From: a bacterium | GTDB taxonomy: Bacteria; JAUVQV01; DATDCY01 | Direction of reading: 5' to 3' | Assembly: GCA_036524115.1 (NCBI GenBank) | Contig: DATDCY010000308.1 | Span: 1 to 6,280, forward strand | DNA length: 6,280 nucleotides | Shown: one piece after another, positions 1-5,802 of the stretch | How the letters are laid out: the number at the start of each line of letters is the position of its first letter | Numbering within the stretch: the stretch's first letter is position 1 | The notes under the pieces: generated by a model | Told to the model about the DNA's origin: nothing | The model's database searches: none | The model's input: the letters and a program-made list of their open reading frames with translations, nothing else | Position numbers and translations under genes: made by a program

Positions 1-1
1 T

Positions 2-52
2 CTGCCGCTGCCGCGCGGCTGGCGCGAGGCACGCCACTGGAGGAAGGTCTGA
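2..52 (+). CDS. C-terminal end of an upstream gene (partial)
   Basis: An open frame enters from the left edge and closes at TGA 50-52, giving the tail LPLPRGWREARHWRKV. Only 16 residues are visible, so no family can be named. It does not resemble the C-terminus of the AmmeMemoRadiSam radical SAM enzyme as I remember it. It is inferred to be coding because the tail has an ordinary polar/basic C-terminal composition and because the following genes form a tightly packed co-directional run. It could also be a chance frame. Confidence 0.35.
   Translation: MPLPRGWREARHWRKV
39..43 (+). promoter_or_regulatory. Possible Shine-Dalgarno for a CTG start at 49
   Basis: GGAGG stands 5 nt before CTG 49, which overlaps the upstream TGA (50-52) as CTGA. 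If used, it would add a signal-peptide-like N-terminus to the MEMO-AMMECR1 protein. CTG starts are rare, so this is only a candidate. Confidence 0.3.
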
Positions 53-155
53 GCCGCCGGGCGCGCCCCGCGCTCCTCGCGGCGGCGCTGGCGGCAGCCA
101 TGGCACTCACCGCGGCCGGCGGGTCCCGCGCCGCGGGCGCACCCGGCAAGGCGAC

Positions 156-163
156 GGAAGGAG
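156..163 (+). promoter_or_regulatory. Shine-Dalgarno supporting ATG 172
   Basis: GGAAGGAG lies 8 nt before ATG 172. This is a near-ideal ribosome binding site. ATG 100, by contrast, has only a GC-rich GCGGCGCTGGCGGCAGCC sequence in front of it and no purine-rich site. Confidence 0.55.
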
Positions 164-171
164 CGAGCGCG

Positions 172-1605
172 ATGAACTCGATCAGCCTGCAGTTCGCCGA
201 GTACAAGGGGGACCCCGCCGAGCTGGCGCGGCGCGTCGACGCGATGCTCGCGGCCGCGGCGGCGCCCGCGACGAAGGAGACGCCGCTGGCGCTGGTCTCG
301 CCGCACGCCGGCTACGTCTACTCGGGGGCGATCGCGGCGTACGCCTACCGCGCCGTGCAGGGGAAGAGCTTCGACACCGTCGTCGTCATCGGGCCGAGCC
401 ACCGCGACCCCTTCACCGGCCTGTCGGTCTACGACACGACGCGCTTCGACACGCCCCTCGGGCAGATCCCGTGCGACCGCGAGCTGATCGGCAAGCTCCT
501 CGGCGCCCACCCAAGCATCGGCTACCGGCCGAGCGCGCACCGCGACGAGCACTCGCTCGAGGTGCAGGTCCCCTTCCTGCAGCGTGCGCTCTCCGGGTTC
601 AAGATCGTGATGGTGGTGGCCGGGCAACGCGACCCCGAGGCCGAGCTGACGCTGGTCAACGTGCTGGCCGAGTACGCGAAGCACAAGCGCCTGCTCGTGG
701 TCGCCAGCTCGGACCTCTCGCACTACCACGGCTACGCCGAGGCGAACCAGCTCGACGCCGTCGCGCTGCGGTCGATCGCGGCGCTCGACTCCCTGGCGCT
801 GGAGAAGGACATCCGCGCCGGGCGCTGCGAGGCCTGCGGCATCCTGCCGGTGCTCATCACCATGGAGTACGCGCGGAAGATGGGGGCCCGCCGCGGCGTG
901 CTGCTGAAGCAGGCGAACTCCGGGGACACCGCCGGGCCGAAGAACCAGGTCGTCGGCTACGCGGCGCTCGCCTTCTACGCGGAGGCCGCCGCCGGCGCGG
1001 GCAAGGCGGGCGACGGCGCGAAGAAGGCCGGCGGCTCGCACGACGTGAAAGCCCCCGGCGGCGGGCACCTCGACGCGAAGGCGCGCGCGGAGCTGCTCGG
1101 CATCGCGCGGCGCGCGATCGAGGGCGCCGTGCGCGACGGGCGGCCGCCGGAGCCGAAGACCGACAACCCGGCCCTGCAGAACCCCCAGGGCGCGTTCGTG
1201 ACCATCACCATCGGCGGCCAGCTGCGCGGGTGCATCGGCACGTTCCGAGAAGACACGCCGCTGTATCGCGCCGTCTCGCAGATGGCGGTGTCCGCGGCGC
1301 AACAGGACCCGCGCTTCCCGCCGCTGGCGGCGGCGGAACTGCCGCGGATCCACCTGGAGATCTCGGCGCTCACGCCGATGCGGCCGGTGGCCGACGTCAG
1401 GGACATCGAGGTCGGCCGACACGGCCTCTACATCACCAGGGGCTTCAACTCGGGGGTGCTCCTGCCGCAGGTCGCCACCGAGTACGGCTGGGACCGCACC
1501 ACCTTCCTCGAGCAGACCTGCCGCAAGGCCGGCCTGCCGAAGGAAGCCTGGAAGGAGGGCGCGAAGGTCCTGAGCTTCGAGGCGGAGGTCTTCGGGGAGG
1601 AGTGA
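172..1605 (+). CDS. MEMO1 family / AMMECR1 fusion protein (AmmeMemoRadiSam system B+A)
   Basis: Two domains are visible; numbering is from ATG 172 (477 aa). Residues about 5-270 are a MEMO domain. It carries PHAGY (His45), GPSH (His77), EHSLE (His127), SSDLSHY (Asp181, His184) and the EACGILP cysteine (Cys222). His45, His77 and Cys222 correspond to the metal ligands known in human MEMO1. An Ala/Gly/Lys-rich linker (nt ~985-1065) leads to a C-terminal AMMECR1 domain with the hallmark LRGCIG (nt 1222-1239, Cys354). In many prokaryotes these domains are separate genes beside a radical SAM gene and form the AmmeMemoRadiSam system, whose reaction is unknown. Start choice: ATG 172 has the best ribosome site. 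ATG 100 lacks one. CTG 49 would add a signal-peptide-like leader (RRAR, then an Ala/Leu-rich stretch). The TGA overlaps the GTG of mtaB by 4 nt. The family is secure; the start and cellular location are not. Confidence 0.93.
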   Translation: MNSISLQFAEYKGDPAELARRVDAMLAAAAAPATKETPLALVSPHAGYVYSGAIAAYAYRAVQGKSFDTVVVIGPSHRDPFTGLSVYDTTRFDTPLGQIPCDRELIGKLLGAHPSIGYRPSAHRDEHSLEVQVPFLQRALSGFKIVMVVAGQRDPEAELTLVNVLAEYAKHKRLLVVASSDLSHYHGYAEANQLDAVALRSIAALDSLALEKDIRAGRCEACGILPVLITMEYARKMGARRGVLLKQANSGDTAGPKNQVVGYAALAFYAEAAAGAGKAGDGAKKAGGSHDVKAPGGGHLDAKARAELLGIARRAIEGAVRDGRPPEPKTDNPALQNPQGAFVTITIGGQLRGCIGTFREDTPLYRAVSQMAVSAAQQDPRFPPLAAAELPRIHLEISALTPMRPVADVRDIEVGRHGLYITRGFNSGVLLPQVATEYGWDRTTFLEQTCRKAGLPKEAWKEGAKVLSFEAEVFGEE

Positions 1606-2909
1606 AGACCGTCGCGTTCCACACCATCGGCTGCAAGCTCAACCAGTACGAGACGAACGACCTGGAGCGCCAGTTCGCGGAAGCCGGCTGGGAGGTCGTC
1701 CCCTTCGGCGAGCCGGCCGACGTCACCGTCGTGAACACCTGCACCGTGACCGGCCGCTCCGACCACCGCTGCCGCGCGGCGCTGCGCAAGGCGCGGCGGG
1801 CGAGCCCGGCGGGGACGGTCGTCGCGGCCGGCTGCTACGCGCAGGCGCAGCCCGACGCGGTCGGCTCCATGGCGGAGGTCGACCTCGTGCTCGGCAACCG
1901 CGGGAAGGCGGCGGTCTTCGAACACCTGGGCGAGGAGGGCCGGCCGCGCGGGGCCCGCATCGCCATCGCCGGACCCGCCGCGGGGCCCGCGCCGGGGGCC
2001 CCCGCGCCCTTCGTGCCGATCCGCGCCTTCTCCGGGCACACGCGGGCGTTCGTGAAGATCCAGGACGGCTGCGACGCGCGCTGCGCCTACTGCATCGTGC
2101 CGCAGGCCCGCGGCGGCAACCGCAGCCTCCCCGAGACGGACGTCATCGCGCAGGTCGAGGCGCTCATCGGCGCCGGCTATCCCGAGGTGGTCCTCACGGG
2201 CGTGCACCTGGGAACGTGGGGGCGCGACCTGCGCCCGCAGCGCACGCTCGCCGCGGTGCTCGCCCGCATCGTGGCGCTGCCGGGCCTCGGACGGCTGCGT
2301 CTCTCGTCGATCGAGCCGACGGAGTTCACGCCGGAGTTGCTGGAGCTGCTGGCCTCCTCCCCCGCCATCTGCCCGCACCTGCACATCCCGCTCCAGAGCG
2401 GCGCCGCCGCCGTGCTCAGGGCGATGCGCCGGCCCTACGGTCCCGGCGAGTTCGCGGCGCTGGCGGAGCGCCTGGCGGCGACGCTGCCCGACCCGGGCAT
2501 CGGCGCCGACGTCATCGCCGGCTTCCCGGGCGAGCGGGCGGAGGACTTCGAGGAAACGGCGGCGCTCATCCGCGCGCTGCCGCTGACCTACCTGCACGTC
2601 TTCCCGTACTCGCCGCGGCCCGGCACGCCGGCGGCGGCGATGCCGGACCAGGTGCCGCCCCCCGAGCGCGAGCGCCGCGCCGCCCTCCTGCGGGCGATCG
2701 GCCGCGACAAGGCCGAGGACTTCCGGCGGCGCCACGTCGGCCGCACCGTGCGGGCCCTCGTGGAGGGGCGCGCCGGGCGGGCGCACGGCCTCACCGGCAA
2801 CTACCTCAAGGTCGAGGTCCGCGCCGGTGCGGCGGACATCGGCACGTTCCGCGACCTCAGAATCCTGCGCCTCGACGGGGGGACGCTCCATGGCGAACTG
2901 CTTGGATGA
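1602..2909 (+). CDS. mtaB: tRNA (t6A37)-C2 methylthiotransferase MtaB
   Basis: This is a radical SAM enzyme (435 aa, normal family length) that converts t6A37 to ms2t6A37 in tRNAs reading ANN codons. The start GTG 1602 gives MKTVAFHTIGCKLNQYE, the typical MtaB N-terminus. The N-terminal methylthiotransferase domain has three cluster cysteines: Cys11 (GCKLNQ), Cys47 (NTCTVT) and Cys78 (AAGCYAQ). The radical SAM motif CDARCAYC supplies Cys157, Cys161 and Cys164 for the second 4Fe-4S cluster. The family motifs SSIEPTEF, HIPLQSG and GFPGE follow, and the last ~60 residues fit a TRAM RNA-binding domain. HTIGCKLNQYE and the absence of MiaB- or RimO-type signatures favour MtaB over those paralogues. 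The GTGA overlap with the upstream stop indicates translational coupling. GGAGG at 1584-1588 or the purine run at 1594-1601 may serve the ribosome. All catalytic cysteines are present. Confidence 0.95.
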   Translation: MKTVAFHTIGCKLNQYETNDLERQFAEAGWEVVPFGEPADVTVVNTCTVTGRSDHRCRAALRKARRASPAGTVVAAGCYAQAQPDAVGSMAEVDLVLGNRGKAAVFEHLGEEGRPRGARIAIAGPAAGPAPGAPAPFVPIRAFSGHTRAFVKIQDGCDARCAYCIVPQARGGNRSLPETDVIAQVEALIGAGYPEVVLTGVHLGTWGRDLRPQRTLAAVLARIVALPGLGRLRLSSIEPTEFTPELLELLASSPAICPHLHIPLQSGAAAVLRAMRRPYGPGEFAALAERLAATLPDPGIGADVIAGFPGERAEDFEETAALIRALPLTYLHVFPYSPRPGTPAAAMPDQVPPPERERRAALLRAIGRDKAEDFRRRHVGRTVRALVEGRAGRAHGLTGNYLKVEVRAGAADIGTFRDLRILRLDGGTLHGELLG

Positions 2910-3531
2910 CCGCCGGTTCCTCGGGCTGGCGCTTGCCGTCGCGCTGGCCGGTGCGTGCGCAACGCCCGCAGCCACGCCGAAGGGGCCGCTGCTGCTGCAC
3001 CCGGTTCCGCCGGTGGCGAAGGGCTACAGCCTCGTGCAGGGGGCGATCGTCTACGCGGGGTCCGGCGTGACGATCTCGGCGCGCCCGTGGGACTACCGCC
3101 TCGTGGCGCAGGAACTCGCCCGCTCGGGCGAACCGAACCCCTTCGGCGCGAGCGAGGAGGCCACCGGACGCTTCCTCTTCATCCGGGTGCGGCTCGAGAA
3201 CCGCTCGGCGCGGACGCTGGTCTTCAACCCGCTGCGCGCGACGCTGGTGCAGGAGGGCGAAACCCCCATCATCCCGGTGGAGAACGGCGACCTCGTCGCC
3301 TTCGCCGGGGAGGACATCGTCGCGGCGGAGGCGCTCGCGCGCACGTTCCGGCGGCTGAGCTTCGATCTCACCGCCACCGTGCCGGCCGGCGGCACCCTCG
3401 AGCGCTACCTGGTCTTCCGCGCGCCGGATGGCGGCCCGAAGAAGCTGCTCGAGCTGCGGCTCGACGACCTCTGGCTCGGGCCGACGGCCTTCGACCTGCG
3501 CTTCCCCTTCGAGTTGTTCCCGGGGAAGTAG
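2890..3531 (+). CDS. Putative lipoprotein of unknown function
   Basis: I do not recognise the family. The predicted protein has 213 aa. ATG 2890 was chosen because it is preceded by GGGGGGA with a 6-nt gap, and because it places a hydrophobic stretch (FLGLALAVALAGA, residues 10-22) directly before Cys23, as in a type II signal peptide. The lipobox is imperfect, with Ala instead of Leu at -3 (LAGAC). A Pro/Thr-rich tether (24-45) follows. The rest looks beta-rich: residues 94-104 (RFLFIRVRLEN) and the C-terminal LELRLDDLWLG and FDLRFPFELF resemble strands of an immunoglobulin-like periplasmic domain, which is inference only. The gene overlaps the end of mtaB by 20 nt in another frame, so it is probably co-translated. 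It ends 4 bp from the stop of a convergent gene. It is likely anchored to a membrane facing the periplasm. Confidence 0.8.
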   Translation: MANCLDDRRFLGLALAVALAGACATPAATPKGPLLLHPVPPVAKGYSLVQGAIVYAGSGVTISARPWDYRLVAQELARSGEPNPFGASEEATGRFLFIRVRLENRSARTLVFNPLRATLVQEGETPIIPVENGDLVAFAGEDIVAAEALARTFRRLSFDLTATVPAGGTLERYLVFRAPDGGPKKLLELRLDDLWLGPTAFDLRFPFELFPGK

Positions 3532-3535
3532 CGGC

Positions 3536-4507
3536 TCAGCGAAGCGGCTGGAGCGCCTTGGAGCGCTTGAGCTGGAAGGCCGTGTATCCGACGGTCTTCT
3601 CGACCTCATCGAGGTAGTCGCCCTGGCAGAGCGCCACCGCCGCCGCGAGGCCATCGGCGATCAGCGGCGCCAGGTCCGACCCCGGCGGCAACGTCACGCC
3701 CAGCGACAGCAGGTAGGCCTGCGCCAGCGTCGCGAAGTCCTGGACCACCCCCGCGAACGCGTCAGCCGGCGGCAGCTGCATCACCCCGCCGTAGGCGATC
3801 ATGCGCCCGCGGAACCAGGTGTCCCAGCCGACGATGAGCCCGGCCGCCTGCTCCTGCGTCAGCCCCGCGGCGACGAGGCCGGGCGTCCAGGCGCGCAGCA
3901 GCAGTCCCTCGAGCGGCTGCGCGGGACGAGCCGCCGAGGCCGCCATCAGTCCTCCCACGTTCGGCGAGGCCTGCGCGACGATCAGGTCGCCCGCGGACTC
4001 GACGAGGTTGTGACAGATGTCGAGCGACGCCTGCGGCGTGAGGCCCAGCGCGACGAGCGCGGCATACCGCGGGTCCTGCATCAGCAGCTGGTTCAGGGCC
4101 TGCGCCTTGGCGATGACGTAGCCTTCCGCCGGATCGAGGGTGAGCGAGGCGACGTGCGCGGTCCGGTCCGACCCCCGCGCCTCGCTGTGCCCGAGGAAGC
4201 CGTAGAGCGAGGCCTTCTCCCAGCCGCGACGCAGCGAGTCGTTCAGCCCGGCCTGGTCGTAGTGGGTGAGCGCGTAGAGGTAGGGGACCAGCGGCGCCAG
4301 TTGCGGGTAGTCCGGCGAGGCGAAGATGAAGTTGAAGAGGTCCGGGGCCATGCTGCCGTAGACCTCGTCGAGGTCCACCGGCCCGGCCTGGGCGCGCAGC
4401 TCGTGCCCGATGTAGGCGTGCGTGGCCGATCCCCAGCCGAAGGCGGGACCCGCCGATGCGAGCGTCGCCGCAAGCAGGAATGCCAGTGCCGTCGATGCCT
4501 TCTTCAT
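3536..4507 (-). CDS. Secreted zinc-dependent phospholipase C-like protein
   Basis: A 323-aa protein with a clear Sec signal peptide: MKKASTALAFLLAATLASAGPAFG, then WGSATH. The start (complement of CAT 4505-4507) has GGGAGGAG 6 nt upstream; a longer frame from 4591 lacks such a site. Potential metal ligands follow the zinc-dependent phospholipase C (PF00882-like) order: Trp25 just after the likely cleavage site, His30, Asp56 (SMAPDLFNF), His82 (LTHYD), His107, Asp114 and His118 (FLGHSEARGSDRTAH), then His166 and Glu170 (ICHNLVESAGD). In Bacillus cereus PLC the mature N-terminal Trp and a similar His/Asp/Glu set bind three zinc ions. The remaining ~150 residues are Ala/Leu-rich and probably helical. 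Substrate and true enzymatic activity cannot be told from sequence; a phospholipase or nuclease-like hydrolase (P1 nuclease fold) is possible. It has its own promoter and a long leader. Confidence 0.85.
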   Translation of the reverse strand: MKKASTALAFLLAATLASAGPAFGWGSATHAYIGHELRAQAGPVDLDEVYGSMAPDLFNFIFASPDYPQLAPLVPYLYALTHYDQAGLNDSLRRGWEKASLYGFLGHSEARGSDRTAHVASLTLDPAEGYVIAKAQALNQLLMQDPRYAALVALGLTPQASLDICHNLVESAGDLIVAQASPNVGGLMAASAARPAQPLEGLLLRAWTPGLVAAGLTQEQAAGLIVGWDTWFRGRMIAYGGVMQLPPADAFAGVVQDFATLAQAYLLSLGVTLPPGSDLAPLIADGLAAAVALCQGDYLDEVEKTVGYTAFQLKRSKALQPLR

Positions 4508-4513
4508 GGTCCG

Positions 4514-4521
4514 CTCCTCCC
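4514..4521 (-). promoter_or_regulatory. Shine-Dalgarno of the phospholipase C-like gene
   Basis: On the minus strand GGGAGGAG stands 6 nt before the ATG at 4507-4505. This fixes the start at the MKK signal peptide rather than at the upstream in-frame ATG (4591-4589). Confidence 0.75.
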
Positions 4522-4567
4522 GTCTGCGTCCGTGGCGCGGCCGGCGGCCCCGCCACCCGATGGCCCG

Positions 4568-4599
4568 GGCGCCTGAAAGCGTGGGGCGCATCAGGCGCC
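4568..4599. repeat. Perfect 9-bp inverted repeat in the leader of the phospholipase C-like gene
   Basis: GGCGCCTGA (4568-4576) and TCAGGCGCC (4591-4599) are exact inverted copies separated by 14 nt. The pair lies between the predicted -10 box and the ribosome site of the minus-strand gene, so it would be transcribed as a stem-loop in the 5' leader. No T-run follows on either strand, so it does not look like a simple intrinsic terminator. It could be an operator or an mRNA structure. Confidence 0.55.
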
Positions 4600-4644
4600 A
4601 TGTCGCTGCGTTCGGAACCGAAGAGGACGAGAATCGGTACGGTA

Positions 4645-4673
4645 AAGGTACGCCCCGCCGGAACGACCGTCAA
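4645..4673 (-). promoter_or_regulatory. Sigma70-like promoter for the phospholipase C-like gene
   Basis: On the minus strand TTGACG (4673-4668), a 17-bp spacer and TACCTT (4650-4645) form a plausible -35/-10 pair. It sits just beyond the stop of the exporter gene and would give a leader of about 130 nt. A hexamer, GGTACG on the + strand, occurs at 4636-4641 and 4647-4652, one helical turn apart and overlapping the -10 box, and could be a regulator site. Confidence 0.5.
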
Positions 4674-4692
4674 CGTCCTGGCGGACGGCGCG

Positions 4693-5313
4693 TCAGCGGT
4701 GCGTCAGGGCGCTCTTCAGGAACCACAGGCCGAAGCCGATGAGGAGCAGCCCGGCGCAGAAGTAGATCGCGCGGGGCAGCCGCCCGGCCCCGCCCGCGCC
4801 GCGCGCCAGCGCCGCGGTCACCAGCCAGTACCAGCCCAGGTCGCAGGCCCAGTGCACGAGACCGAAGAGGACCAGGCCGACGAGCCCCCAGGCCGAGGCC
4901 TTCACGACCAGCGCGGCGCCGATGGTCGCCCACCAGATGAAGAAATAGGGGTTCACCAGCGTCGCGACGGCGCCCGCCGGCAGCGCGCTGTACGGGAGGT
5001 CGGCGGCGCCCGCCGTGAGCGCGCCGCGGGCGCGGACGATGCCGGCGCCGAGGTAGACGAGCATCGCGCCGCCGACGAGGCCGACGGCGACGGTGAACGG
5101 CCGCGACGCGAACACCGTCCCGAATCCCAGCGCGATGAGCGCGATCAGCGGCATCTCGACGACGCCGTGCCCGAGCCCGATCTTCAGTCCGGCGTGCGGC
5201 CCCTCCGGGCCCTTGGCGATGGTCACCGCCAACAGCGGCCCCGGGACGATGACGCCCGAGAGCGAAATCACGACGATGCTGGCGAGGAAGACGAACAGCC
5301 CGGAGTCGATCAT
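4693..5313 (-). CDS. LysE/RhtB-family amino acid exporter
   Basis: A 206-aa, strongly hydrophobic membrane protein of the usual LysE family length, with about six membrane segments by eye: roughly residues 6-28, 42-66, 72-92, 110-136, 141-168 and 181-199. The family signature is VIVPGPLLAVTIAKG near residues 21-34, containing the PGP motif at the end of the first segment, followed by GLKIGLGHGVVE. A second conserved spot is LVNPYFFIWW near 118-127, the LysE NP motif before the fourth segment. Members export amino acids such as lysine, threonine or homoserine by proton antiport; the substrate cannot be assigned here. The start ATG at 5313-5311 has no strong Shine-Dalgarno. The gene lies downstream of repeat A, only 33 bp from its edge, and 185 bp upstream of the next minus-strand gene. 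Confidence 0.9.
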   Translation of the reverse strand: MIDSGLFVFLASIVVISLSGVIVPGPLLAVTIAKGPEGPHAGLKIGLGHGVVEMPLIALIALGFGTVFASRPFTVAVGLVGGAMLVYLGAGIVRARGALTAGAADLPYSALPAGAVATLVNPYFFIWWATIGAALVVKASAWGLVGLVLFGLVHWACDLGWYWLVTAALARGAGGAGRLPRAIYFCAGLLLIGFGLWFLKSALTHR

Positions 5314-5346
5314 GCGGCACGGGAAGACTTGGAACGGTCCGACGCA

Positions 5347-5490
5347 GCAGAATCGAGCCGAGACAAGGAGCGCGACGCGGGAATGCCGAGGCGTACAAGT
5401 ACGTACGCCGCAGGCCGTGGCTCCCGCACTCGCTTCGCTCGCACGGGCAACGAACGCACCGCAGCCGCAGGCCGATTATGCAAGCCGGAA
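5347..5490. repeat. Direct repeat copy A (hairpin-bearing intergenic repeat)
   Basis: The first 69 bp (5347-5415) match copy B (5518-5586) at 63 positions without a gap. After a divergent stretch that is 27 nt longer in this copy, the last 24 bp (5467-5490) match 5611-5634 at 21 positions. It contains the 7-bp inverted repeat GGCGTAC/GTACGCC (5390-5396, 5403-5409) around the loop AAGTAC. No coding potential is evident. It fills most of the gap between the exporter gene and the tRNA. Confidence 0.85.
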
Positions 5491-5517
5491 TCACGGGAAA
5501 CGCGGCACTCCGGCGGC

Positions 5518-5634
5518 GCAGAATCGAGCCGAGACAAGGAGCGCGACGAGAGGATGCCGAGGCGTACAGGGAGGTACGCCGCAGGCAGACGCGAGGAGTG
5601 CGACGCGGTCGCAGGCCGATTGTGCCCGCCGGAA
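5518..5634. repeat. Direct repeat copy B (hairpin-bearing intergenic repeat)
   Basis: This is the second direct copy, ending 4 bp before the encoded CCA end of the tRNA. Its stem GGCGTAC/GTACGCC (5561-5567, 5574-5580) is identical to that of copy A, while three of six loop bases differ (AGGGAG). Part of it (5577-5598) also recurs inverted at 5803-5824 on the other side of the tRNA. Confidence 0.85.
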
Positions 5635-5638
5635 ACCT

Positions 5639-5714
5639 TGGCGCGCCCGGCAGGAATCGAACCTGCGACCCCAGCGTCCGGAGCGCTGTGCTCTATCCCC
5701 TGAGCTACGGGCGC
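5639..5714 (-). tRNA. tRNA-Arg (anticodon CCG)
   Basis: A complete 76-nt cloverleaf is on the minus strand. The acceptor stem is GCGCCCG/CGGGCGC, the D-stem GCTC/GAGC with loop AGGGGATA, and the anticodon stem CAGCG/CGCTG with loop CTCCGGA, so the anticodon is CCG, reading CGG (Arg). The variable loop is GGGTC, the T-stem GCAGG/CCTGC with loop TTCGAAT, the discriminator base is G, and CCA is encoded at 5641-5639. All pairs in the stems are Watson-Crick. It has its own promoter and stands divergent to rnpB, whose product would process its 5' end. No clear terminator hairpin with a T-run follows; repeat B begins 4 bp downstream. Confidence 0.97.
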
Positions 5715-5733
5715 AATGCGATCCAACGACGGC

Positions 5734-5762
5734 ACTATGCCCGAACTCCGCCGGCCCGTCAA
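5734..5762 (-). promoter_or_regulatory. Sigma70-like promoter for tRNA-Arg
   Basis: On the minus strand TTGACG (5762-5757), exactly 17 bp, then CATAGT (5739-5734). Transcription would begin near 5727, leaving a leader of about a dozen nt before the mature tRNA 5' end at 5714. Confidence 0.7.
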
Positions 5763-5802
5763 CCGGGACGGGCGCCGATAAGGGGCCATCTGCGGCGTTG
5801 CC

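Noticed and set aside
471-1601. Long upstream extension of the mtaB frame through the MEMO-AMMECR1 gene
   Set aside because: It translates to Arg/Ala/Gly-rich, low-complexity shadow sequence. The MtaB family begins at GTG 1602 (KTVAFHTIGCK).
1428-2975. 515-aa antisense frame over mtaB
   Set aside because: Arg/Ala/Gly-rich shadow of a GC-rich gene, with no domain pattern; mtaB on the other strand is secure.
3428-4576. 382-aa plus-strand frame opposite the phospholipase-like gene
   Set aside because: Arg-rich shadow. The minus-strand gene has a signal peptide, a ribosome site and ordered metal ligands.
4508-4591. Upstream in-frame ATG (4591) adding 28 residues to the phospholipase-like protein
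   Set aside because: The extension is Arg-rich, lacks a ribosome site and would bury the signal peptide.
5347-5634. CRISPR array
   Set aside because: Only two long imperfect repeats with an irregular internal variable part; no short identical repeats with regular spacers.
4456-5703. 415-aa plus-strand frame across the exporter, repeats and tRNA
   Set aside because: It is antisense to a clear membrane protein gene and runs into a tRNA; its composition is charged, shadow-like sequence.
5639-5714. tRNA 3' end as an integrative-element attachment site
   Set aside because: No duplicated tRNA 3' segment and no integrase gene appear in the window; the nearby repeats do not match the tRNA sequence.
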